This document shows, piece after piece, positions 22,919 through 32,224 of a stretch of DNA of 64,000 bases. The DNA lies in NCBI GenBank assembly GCA_003996215.1, contig QJPP01005188.1, positions 1-64,000 of the forward strand, in the 5' to 3' direction. The stretch's first letter is position 1. Every line of letters starts with the position of its first letter. A program made the position numbers and the translations under genes. This DNA is from Jaltomata sinuosa. Its lineage: Eukaryota > Streptophyta > Magnoliopsida > Solanales > Solanaceae. The notes beneath the pieces were generated by a model, which did no database searches, was not told where the DNA came from, and worked only from the letters and a program-made list of their open reading frames with translations.

Positions 22919-23570
22919 CTCAAAAATCTGAAACAACTAGAACTGACTCAATAGAGGGGGACTCCATACTTTCATCCCAGAGATAACCCAAAAAGGCTAA
23001 ACACCCTCTCCCCACTAGCTTCCTAGCTCGAACGAACGATATAACTCTGACCGGCTTAGACCTATACACACCTTCCCACTCTAGCTTATCCTTACCCGAA
23101 ATCTCTAGAGCCACAGTCTTGGTATTACAATTCAACACATCATGATACGAGGATAACCAGGTCATGCCCAAAATAATGTCAAAGTCAACCATATCTAGAA
23201 TTACTAAATCTACCCAAGTATACAACCCCATAAAAACAACCGAACAGTTACGATAAACATGAGTCACAATAACCAACTCTACAACCGGGGTAGAAACATG
23301 GATAGGGGAATCAAGGATATCACATATCAAGTCCAGACCCAACGCAAAACTCAGATACACATAAGAATAGGTAGAGCCTGAGTCGAATAATACCGAAGCC
23401 ATTTTATCACAGACGAGAATGGTACCTGTGATTATCGCATATGATGCCTCAGCCTCGGTCCTCCCTGGAAATACGTAACAGTGAGCTCGGTCATCAATTC
23501 GGGCAACCTCCCTGGCCGGCTGCGCCGCACACCCTGTATGCGCCGCCGTTTTCTTTGTATCTTCGGCCTC
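22919..23570 (-). pseudogene. Aspartic protease domain of gypsy element B
   Basis: The active site reads VLFDSGSTYSYV near 23355-23400, so the DSG triad is intact, unlike element A. ILGMTWLSSYHDVLNC lies near 23140-23190. The segment ends with SFVRARKLVGRGCLAFLGYL, as in the relative. An in-frame stop at about 22918 separates it from reverse transcriptase, which continues in the same frame. Confidence 0.82.
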
Positions 23571-24914
23571 CCTGAAAGTTACCTCGCCCACCCTGTCGAA
23601 GACCTCTAACATGACCACCTCTACCTGTCGGGACCACAGCCTTGGGCTGCTACTGAACCTGATTATCAGCCTGCCTGTGAGGGAACTCCCTCTTAAACTG
23701 CCCCAGATCACCACAATAGAAACAACCGCGGTCAAGGGCAGGCCTACTAGAAGATAAATAAGAAGCTCTTTGGCCCTTAGGAGCTGAAAACTGCTGATTA
23801 GCTCCCGGACGACCACCTGTAGCAGCTGGCAGAGCTGACTGAATAGGACGGGCTGAGTATACCTGTTAATTCTAACCCCTGGAGTACGAACCACCGTAAT
23901 TTCCATCATTCTGGGGCTTCTTGGCTAACACCTTAGCCTGCCCCGTCTGCCTGACTCCCTCCAGTTTCTTCACATAATCTGCCACTTCATTGAATCCTTT
24001 CCCTGAAGAAGTCATGTGCACAGACAATACCTGAAGCTCAGTATTCAAACCCTTGATAAACAACCGAACCTGCTCCTCCTCGTAACCCAACAATTGCGTA
24101 GCAAAATGAGACAAGGCATGAAACTTTGCCTCGTAAGCAGAGACTGACATGCTACGCTGCTCCAAATTCAAGAATTCATCCTTTTTCTAGTCCCTCAAAG
24201 TACGGGGTACGTACTTCTCTAAGAAAAGAGAGTGAAACTGCTCCTAAGTCAGTGGAGGTAAAACAGACGATCGACACTCCACATGAGATCTCCACCACTG
24301 CTTGGCATCACACTACAGCTGAAATGTGATGAACTTAACCCCATACTGTTGCACAATGCCCAGCTTATGTAACCTCTCATAAAAATCCAGTATGAACTCA
24401 TAAGCATCTTCCCTGTCCGTACCCTGAAACGTAGGAAGTTTCAGCTTGAGAAACTTGTTCAGCATCTCATGTTCATTTCCTGTCATCACTGGGCCTAGCA
24501 TTTTCCTAAAGAAGTCACCTGTGTCTGAAGCTGCATCCATCCTAGGAGTAGTAGGATCTGCTGGCTGAGTGCCCAGAGCCTGGTTTACAACGCCTGGGCG
24601 GGTATGGCTCCAGCCCCAACCAAACCACTCATGAAATTCCAAGCCTGCTGAAATGCTTCGGGCGTCATAGAGGGAAGGCCTGCACCTCCAGTCGGTGCCG
24701 CCTCTGCCTCCGCCCGCGCCCCCTTTATCCTCCATAAAAACTTCCACATCTTCGATAACCTATTCCTGAGGTGGGGGAGGGGTTGCCTTTCGCGCTCCTG
24801 CAACATCTTAAGCCCCACCCCTGGCGGGTGTGGCTCTTCATCATCCTCTGCCCCTTCTCCTGCCTCTACCACGAACAATCGAGCCCGCTGCTGGGACAGC
24901 TGTTCTAGCTCCAT
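23571..24914 (-). pseudogene. gag: Gag of gypsy element B (frameshifted)
   Basis: A plausible start is the ATG at 24914 (MELEQLSQQRARLF). The frame shifts near 24600 into the gag core (EMLNKFLKLKLPTFQGTDRE, then EFILDFYERLHKLGI), which runs with in-frame stops to EQRSMSVSAYEAKFHALSHF. A second shift near 23890 precedes the zinc knuckle. That knuckle lies near 23690-23730 and reads CFYCGDLGQFKREF: the histidine is now glutamine and the last cysteine is lost. Confidence 0.8.
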
Positions 24915-25133
24915 TGTTCCTTATGTTAACTATCTGCGTACAGAAGAGTGAAAGAGTCAGATACCAATTTGTATCACCAGATACCAATTGGAATCAAGTT
25001 ATAGCACGATGGAAGAAAGAAGAGATAGTTTCCTAAAGTCCTATAGCCTCTCGAAAAAAAGTACAAACGTCTCCGCACCGTTCCATAAGACTCTACTAGA
25101 CCTGTTTTGGTACGATGAGATCAACGAACCTAG

Positions 25134-25146
25134 GGCTTTGATATCA
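25134..25146 (-). promoter_or_regulatory. Primer binding site of gypsy element B
   Basis: The minus strand reads TGATATCAAAGCC. The usual initiator-Met tRNA complement is TGGTATCAGAGCC, so there are two mismatches, both G to A. The copy at 36626 is intact. The site lies just inside the 5' LTR, as expected. Confidence 0.75.
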
Positions 25147-25150
25147 TCTT

Positions 25151-25198
25151 TGTCACGACCCAGACCATCATCTTTGTCACGACCCAGACCATCATGAG
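25151..25198 (-). repeat. 24-bp tandem duplication at the 5' LTR/internal border
   Basis: The plus strand holds TGTCACGACCCAGACCATCA at both 25151 and 25175, each followed by T and, in the first copy, CTT before the repeat. It duplicates the last bases of the LTR together with the short spacer before the primer binding site. The LTR end could therefore be drawn at 25175 or 25151. Confidence 0.85.
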
Positions 25199-26019
25199 TG
25201 GCACCCACCCAACCCCCGGATGAGCGAACCAATAGAGTCCAACTCTTAGCCTAGCCTAAAAGCTTAAAACCAGTGCAAAAATGTAAACTAGCATTCAATC
25301 ATAAATAAAATCAACTCTATAAATAAAATCAACTCTATAAATAAAATAAACTGCGGAAATCCCTCCCTAGAATCTGAAAGTCGTCGTACTAAAAACATCT
25401 ACCAAAAACTAGAGTACAGGTATACAACCCCAAATATAGAGATAGTTTAAGCCCATACAAATGGGATACAACTTAACTAGATGGACACCAAGGCAGCTCG
25501 GTCGAATAGCTCACACTTGATATCTCGGAAAGTCAGGCCTACAAGTGAGGTTGTGCGTCAACCGGCGGAAGATTTCTTGTACTCACAAAAGACAAACAAG
25601 TGCAGTATCAGTACACAACCACCGTGTACTGGTAGGATCATCAGTCAGTTTCAAATAAACAATGTATGAGTAGTACAAAAATCAAGTAAGAGTACATAAA
25701 ACACATAGGCAAGTCAACAGGTATTCCTACACTATAAGTCTCTACCTAACTTGTCCCACATATAAACCACTTCACAGTTATGATCAATAATCCACAACAA
25801 TAACAGTCATAACCCGTTACATATCCCATACCCATCCTGGATCCCCTCTAAACGACACTTAAGTGTCAGACATATCACCTGGTCTACACCAAGACCAATA
25901 CTCATAAAGCAACGGAATTAATCTCGGCCTCTCAAGGACCAAAATACATAACCACAATTCAAGTTCACAACCCGGTCCACTCAGGAAACCATTAAATAAA
26001 GATGCAATAACACAATAAA

Positions 26020-26180
26020 GTAAACTCGTACCAGGCGTGGTACCCGAGCCAACCGTTAGTATTATCCCGTACCAGGCGTGGTACCTGAGCTAACCGTTAG
26101 TATTATCCCGTACCAGGCGTGGTACCCGAGTCAACCGTTAGTATTATCCCGTACCAAGCATGGTACCCGAGCCAACCGAA
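26020..26180 (-). repeat. 41-bp tandem repeat in the 5' LTR of element B
   Basis: Four well-kept units: CCAGGCGTGG recurs at 26031, 26072 and 26113, and a variant (CCAAGCATGG) follows at about 26154, giving a 41-base period. Each unit contains a GGTACC-like palindrome. Confidence 0.88.
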
Positions 26181-26919
26181 TGTCACATAAATCCACAGTT
26201 ACAAACAATGAACAATCAACACTTGTAAACCAACAAGCAATACACCTAGTTCTTTTCACAAGACTGAAAAACATGACTTTTGGACATTCTAAATCATTCC
26301 CTAAGCAATGCAAATCATACAAATACTTAGATCAAAGTACACAAACATACAGTGCATACAGGAAGCAATAACCATCACCTACCTCGAATAATCAAGCTCT
26401 ACAGTGCCGGAGCTTTTTCTTTTTCAGTATCCCTTGCTTGTTCTTGGTCTAGAAACAAACACATAAACACTATAGTTAATTAACTGGCCTAATTTATCCG
26501 AATTATACAAAAATCCTAATCCCCAGGTTAAATCATGATCATTCCAACCCATTCCCGGGCTTTTCTACTATTAATTCACCTAAATTCACCATTTTTATGG
26601 ATTCCCTTAGAGAATTATGGCTAAATTATCATTACCCATTATCAAGAATCAAGACCCAAGAACTCTAGCACCCTAGAATCCCCATTTCCCCCGGATTCTA
26701 TCATTCCTAGGTCATCCCATACCTTTCTCCAAGTCTACCCCTAGCAATTCTATAGCATAGGAAAGATACCACGGAGTTTGGGGAGTATAATCCTTAACTT
26801 TAGGACAAAAAACGATGGAAAACCGATAGAAATCACCCAAAATCGCCCCCTTCTTCTCCCAAAACATTCCAAGAAAAACTGAATTGTTTTGAGGAAGTTT
26901 CTGCATTAAATCCCGTCAT

Positions 26920-27060
26920 GCTCCGCTATAGCGGTACCGCCGTAGAGGAGTCATCCGCTATGGCGGAGGCTGACCGATGTTGACTTCCGTTGTAGTGGTA
27001 ATTTCTCCGCTATAACGAAGGTCGCTATGGCGGAGTGCCAACCGCTACAGCGGTTGACAT
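26920..27060. promoter_or_regulatory. Cluster of CCGCTATAGCGG palindromes, 5' LTR of element B
   Basis: The run includes CCGCTATAGCGG, CCGCTATGGCGG, CCGCTATAACG, CGCTATGGCGG and CCGCTACAGCGG within about 140 bases. It lies 350-490 bases from the LTR start, probably in the regulatory U3 part. The repeated half-site is CCGCTAT. A role in binding regulators is inference. Confidence 0.5.
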
Positions 27061-27411
27061 GGGACAGAAAGTCATAAAATCTTCAAAACTAGTCCATTTT
27101 ATAACACACTTATTTTCCCAATATTTCAAACAACCCCTTCACGTCAACCTCGATTTCGGGAGTTCTACTTACCCGAATTTGATTCCGAAAAGTCCCCCGG
27201 ACTCCTTTATGCGTTAGCTACGAGGAAAACTAGCTCGAATCAAGACATCAAACTCAATCCTTACCAGGATTGCCCTAGACCATACCTCGCTCCAAAATCG
27301 GCCGAGACTAGCCTAGCCCAGAATTTCAAACTCTCAAATCCGGAGTTTTCTAACTCAAAAAATTGGCACAAATGGTTTATCCGTAATGACTGACCCGGTC
27401 GTTACATAAAA

Positions 27412-27600
27412 TTTTAGAAAACTTACCTTAAATCACAAGCAAATTTATCTTTTTAATCATTGATACCATCAAGATTTCAACTGGTAAGAAAATTCTATAC
27501 CTAAACCTGTTTTACACTAAAAACATCTCAATTGACAATTGTCTATCAAGAATACCTGATAATTTACTATTTTAAACTTCAAGAACATACTAAAATCACA
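27412..27600. repeat. Continuation of the AAAATTTTAGAAAACTTACC array
   Basis: This resumes the unit interrupted at 17722, with TTTTAGAAAACTTACCTTAA, TTGGTAAGAAAATTCTATAC-like sequence and CAATTGTCTATCAAGAATAC. It fades out after about 27600. Confidence 0.75.
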
Positions 27601-28690
27601 AAACACGTGTGTATTGCATTAATTAATAATAAATATATGTAATAAACATAAGTAGCAACATAATAAAGATAATAACTAATATACTATCACATATTAATAT
27701 TTAATGACCGTGTAAATACATAACTCAAAATAATTACTCATTCACTTGGTACCAAGCTTGAAATTTGAACTTTGTAATAACTTTGAGGGAATGTGATTTG
27801 AGATCGAAAAACTAAAACGTGTCCTCAAATTTGAACTCCAAAACTAAAAAAGAAAATAACGTAAATTATTAACAAATGCTTCAAATATTTTTGACACTCT
27901 ATGGTCTTCTCCTCTTTTTTTTTTTGTGCCTCATACCTTTTTAAGAACCCAATGATCGATCCATAGAGAGTTTCAATATTCTTACAGCTAAATCATGATC
28001 CTCTCAAATATTATAATAATATTTTATAAAAAATATATCACATAAAAAAATGTATAATAATTATCATTAATGTCATGCACATAGTAAATTTTAAATATAA
28101 ATATTAAAAAAAATTATATTAAAAAGTTCATTGATATCTTTAAACAAAAAAGAAAGAGATCTTTAAGCAAATACAAAATACAAAAGAAATTAACTTCCTG
28201 CATCAAAAAGAAAATAACCAGATATAATTAAATAAACAAAAAGAGAACAGTAAAGGAAGAATAAAGACAGGGGAAGGCTAATCTGGAGTAGTAGTGGTAA
28301 AAGGGAGGCCAAACATATTTTATATCTTCAAAATTAAAATACAGTTCTTAATTTTTCTAAAAAAAAAAAAAGAGCTACGGTATTTCTTATGAAATATAAC
28401 ATTATTAGTGTTCTAATGTATAATTACAATTTTATTACCAAAAATAATGGTAGTTATAACTTAAAAGAAAACCTGTATACTTATAACTTTATTGTTAAAA
28501 ATTATATTAAGACTATTAATATAGTTCAAATAAGGAAAGATTTAAGAATCAAAATTCTAGTCAATTTTAAAGTACTAAATATTAGAAATTTTTACCTTTT
28601 ATAAATAAATAAAGATTTAATATTTATAACTTTAATTAATTTTAAAATCTTAAATATTATGACAATAATTAAATCACAATAATTAAATCA
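27601..28690. other. A+T-rich sequence, no gene seen
   Basis: Probably internal sequence of the inferred Helitron. The open frames in it are short and A+T-driven. Confidence 0.4.
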
Positions 28691-28765
28691 CAATAATTGG
28701 AAAAAATAGTAAAAAAATGATTTTATCTAAAGGAGAGACTTTTAATGAAGGGCAAAAGTTCGAAT

Positions 28766-28992
28766 TGTTATGAAATATTAAACTAAGAACAAGATGAATA
28801 GAGAGGGAGAATAGAGAGCTTCTTATTTCTCTTGAGGGATTTCTCTTGGGGATTAAGGGATGAATTACAATGAAGGAAAACCCCTTTATTTATAGGGGAA
28901 AACTGACTTGGTCCCAAAGTCAGGGTTCCTAACTTTTCTCCAAAGAAACCTAATTAATAGAAATTCACTAATATACATATATATTTATAACA
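28766..28992 (-). repeat. 3' LTR of the copia element
   Basis: Minus strand: TGTTATAAATATATATG at the start, TTAATATTTCATAACA at the end. It contains CCTATAAATAAAGG, a good TATA-box region, and AACCCTGACTTTGGGACC. Confidence 0.88.
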
Positions 28993-29237
28993 CTCCCCCT
29001 TGAATGTCTACTTGATGGATAATGTGCCTCTTTAAAACCTTACTAGATAAAATTCAGTGGAAAAAATTCTAGCGAAGGAAAAAGAGTACACATATCTCAT
29101 AATACGCATTTTTGGCTGCCTTATTAAAAATCTTACAAGGAAAATCCAATGGAACAAAACCTTGTGAGGGAAAAAGAGTACAACGCGTATTAACTCCCCC
29201 TGATGTGAACATCAATTCAATAGCTTGAATCTTCACA

Positions 29238-29420
29238 TTTCAATCTTGTGTACCATCTTTCCAAAAGTTACACTTGGTGGAGACTTTATGAATAAATCAG
29301 TCCCGCTCGAACGAATCTGTTGCACGTTGATATCACCATTCTTTTGGAGCTCGTGTATGCAGAAAAACTTTGGTGAAATGTGCTTCGTTCTATCTCCTTT
29401 CAATTAGGTTATGCATGCTT
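29238..29420 (-). pseudogene. C-terminal copia RNase H fragment
   Basis: The minus strand reads GDRTKHISPKFF, HELQKNGDINVQQIRSS, TDLFIKSPPSVTFGKM and VHKIEM, followed by a stop near 29238. Intact relatives have the same order of KHI.PKFF, LQKNGDI.VQQI and DLFTKSLP. Upstream sequence to about 29755 shows a frame without clear resemblance, so the rest of the domain is decayed or rearranged. Confidence 0.75.
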
Positions 29421-31932
29421 TAGCCACACATACTCTTGACTGTTCTCAACATGATTTGGTTTTCATTTAAAATGACATGGTATAATAGTAACCCTTCATG
29501 AAAGTAGATAATATGTTTGTATCGAACTCTTATGTCGATCAAATGAATATCCTGTATATTCAAAAACTTGACAATAATTGTTAGGATAAACATATTCATA
29601 CGAAGTTTTTCATTTGCAATATGCAATAATCTTATTTCAGTATCTCCATATAGGAGTAAAACTATATCATGTCCATAGTTATAGCAAGATCTATAATTGC
29701 ACCAATTGCACAAGATATGGTACTTCAAGACCAATCCAATTCTGCAAGTTTTCATTTCAGCAAATAATCTATTGCTTTAGAAAACTCTCCAAGAGTTTCA
29801 ATTCAAGTCACCGACCTTGATTGATCTAATCCATATGAGGATTAGAAACAAGCTTTTCAAAAACTTGTATATGCTTCAAGCATTTTGAATCCTTTAAGGA
29901 TTTTCATCTCAATCTTGTCAAGTGACACAACGACATCTTCTAGTGTCTAGAATGCAAGTCAAATAAACTTACGTTTACCAAGATGCATCCTTCCATGTCA
30001 CTTGATAGATATTTCTACGTCAGCATGCTTTAATAAACGTAGAATTCAAATCCTCATAATCTTTTACAATATTGCGCTATATTGTATCAAAGATATCATC
30101 AATGATATATCATTTGTCAATTCGGTTCACAATGCGACATAACTTATTGAGATCTCATCACTTCATTATTTTCAGGTACCTGAACCTTTCATAAGGTTTT
30201 ATGAAGTGTTATGTCGTAGGCTCTCCAAGAGCACATTGCCTCCTTATTTATGATCATTTGCTCCTTTTCCTTTTTCAAGGATTATTAAAATTTGAACCGA
30301 TTGGTCTACCATACTTCATGCATGTCGTAGACTTTGTCCTTCAGGGACACTCAATAGGAGCTTTTGTAGCTAAATATAAAATTGATTTTGGGTCAGCAAA
30401 TGCTTTTAACATTTGACGTGAATTATCCTTTTGAATGAGGATCATACTAATGATAATTCACAACATATTTCATAAATGCTTATTCTCTTCCTCTTATGTT
30501 AGAAAAGCTAACATATATCCTCTAACTTCTTTGAGAAATTCATCTTTGTGCATCATAGTATATTCATTAATCATATACCGCACATTAAAATCAATTAGAT
30601 GAAAATTAAGTATGTGGTTCCTGACCTTGAACCAATTGAGGGAGGAAATTAATCATAATTTATTGGTCTGAATGCATACAAGTGCTATTCTATACAATAT
30701 ATTATATTTTAGACCAACATGTGAAATTTTGTTCTCATAAACAATGGTTTAACTATTTATCTGAGGCATTTAATATGAAACCAACTTGAATATTGATCAA
30801 CATTATCAAGATTAATTATCTTGATTTTATAATCTGAAAATTGTGCTTTTAACTCAACTATTTTGCACAAGTAATTTTGCGAATGTCATACGGCAGGTTG
30901 ACGATAAACGCATATGAGATCATCTTATAGATGCATCTATTTAACATATCACATGACAGGTGAATGGACCCATATTCACCTTTTATACTTTATAAATTTC
31001 AGGGGATTCAATCCCAACATTAGTCGATCCATCAACTAATCATGAGAACAAACAACATAATCAATTCTTGAAGAATCTTTTAATTCTTCATTATATGTTG
31101 AATACTCAATATGCACATCTTCGAGATGGCAAAATCGTTCATGTCAATAGATACAATTATTTATATTAGTAATTCCAAGTTACTATGACATGTGCTATTT
31201 CCTTTTGTAAACTTCTGGTTTACTATGACATGAATATCAATAAACTTCTAGTTTATTGTGGCATGTGATCTTATCATGCTTGGAATAATTTTTCACATAC
31301 GTGTTTCTTATCATAGAAACTTTGGAGATATTCAATCTTCCAATTATTATACCTCTTCCGGAGGTGTGTTGTGATATAGTCACAACCAAGTGCACATTTA
31401 TAATTATATGCCTTATAAATATTATCACATTCATCCCAGAGAATGGATCTATATTTATAACAATCGAAATTCTCATTCATCAGGAATGGAATATAATCGT
31501 GCCTTAAGCCTATCAAATTACGATAGCTTAGAACCTCTTTCAAGATAATGCTACTTCAAGAGCAAATCGAGGCATACATATGATATAGAGAATTTTGCTC
31601 TAACATATCTTTAACAATATACCAAACTTCTCTGATTACCAAACGTGTTCCAGTACGCATCAATACGTACTGGCATTAGGCATATCATAGTGTTACACCT
31701 TTGTTCTCAGAACTTAGGCATCTGTACTGATTTGCATCTTGTTTCAAGATGCAATTCTCAAAAGTGATGCAATTCTCAAACGTGTTCTCTTATCAATACT
31801 TTGAGAAGAAATATAAGTATTTACAATAATAAAATATGTCATACCTTTGGACGATTATGTATAGACAGTAAAGTTCGACAGTTATGCTTACAATCTAATT
31901 TCTTAATTGGTTAGAGTCTCGTACTGATAACG

Positions 31933-32159
31933 TGTTATGAAATATTAAACTAAAGACAAGACGAATAGAGAGGGAGAATAGAGAGCTTCTTATTTCTCTT
32001 GAGAGATTTCTCTTGGGGATTAAGGGATGAATTACAATGAAGGAAAACCCATTTATTTATAGGAGAAAACTGACTTGGTCCCAAAGTTAGGGTTCCTAAC
32101 TTTTCTCCAAAGAAACCTAATTAATAGACATTCACTAATATACATATATATTTATAATA
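31933..32159 (-). repeat. 5' LTR of the copia element
   Basis: The 227 bases are almost identical to the 3' LTR. The terminal TG is changed to TA on the minus strand (plus strand ends TTTATAATA instead of TTTATAACA), a C to T type change that would hinder integration of any copy. Confidence 0.88.
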
Positions 32160-32197
32160 CGAATCACATTATAAGGTCCTTCACACTTTTAATATAA

Positions 32198-32224
32198 CTA
32201 GTTTAGTGTACGTGCGTCGCACGT
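32198..32224 (-). mobile_element. 3' terminus of a further Helitron
   Basis: Minus strand: hairpin ACGTGC-gac-GCACGT (plus 32210-32224), then ACACTAAA and CTAG (32201-32198), followed by T. The Helitron body extends to the right. Its 5' end may be the start region at 44935-45063, in which case the gypsy cluster at 36301-44545 lies within it. The pairing is inferred. Confidence 0.5.

Larger units (their letters stand above)
17728..27406 (-). mobile_element. Full-length Ty3/gypsy element B (Tekay/Del), 9679 bp
   Basis: Both LTRs, a primer binding site and all pol domains are present on the minus strand. The target duplication TAAAA is perfect (17723-17727 and 27407-27411). Removing the element rejoins ACTAAAA with TTTTAGAAAAC and restores the array unit seen intact near 17272. 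Gag and pol are broken by several frameshifts and stops, so the copy is not autonomous. In a roughly 270-base stretch around the tandem repeat the two LTRs differ at about 20 sites, mostly transitions, so the insertion is not recent. Confidence 0.93.
25175..27406 (-). repeat. 5' LTR of gypsy element B (about 2232 bp)
   Basis: On the minus strand it starts TGTAACGACCGGGTCAGTC at 27406 and ends GGTCTGGGTCGTGACA at 25175. It is collinear with the 3' LTR, including the 41-bp tandem block and the palindrome cluster. It drives transcription into gag, which lies to the left. Confidence 0.92.
28766..32159 (-). mobile_element. Deleted Ty1/copia element, 3394 bp, with 5-bp target duplication
   Basis: Two 227-bp LTRs flank a 2.9-kb interior. 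The target duplication CGAAT is perfect (28761-28765 and 32160-32164), and it interrupts the Helitron start motif. On the minus strand the polypurine tract AAGGGGGAG lies directly before the 3' LTR, and GTTATCAGTACGAG follows the 5' LTR where the primer binding site is expected. Only the C-terminal RNase H part of pol is readable. The interior is shorter than a complete copia element and full of stops. Confidence 0.85.
15945..32197 (-). mobile_element. Inferred Helitron of about 3.2 kb split by two retrotransposons
   Basis: The 3' terminus is at 15945-15971 (minus strand: hairpin, then CTAG followed by T). A matching 5' start region lies at 32165-32197 and continues at 28695-28765. Removing the gypsy element (17728-27406) and the copia element (28766-32159), each with one target copy, leaves 3170 bases. 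That is a reasonable size for a non-autonomous Helitron with an internal tandem array. No Rep/helicase is present. The pairing of these two ends is inferred from their order; the TC start itself is lost at 32197. Confidence 0.5.

Noticed and set aside
26020..26180. CRISPR-like regular repeats of about 40 bases
   Set aside because: The units are directly adjacent with no unique spacers, lie in both LTRs of a retrotransposon, and the DNA is from a plant nucleus.
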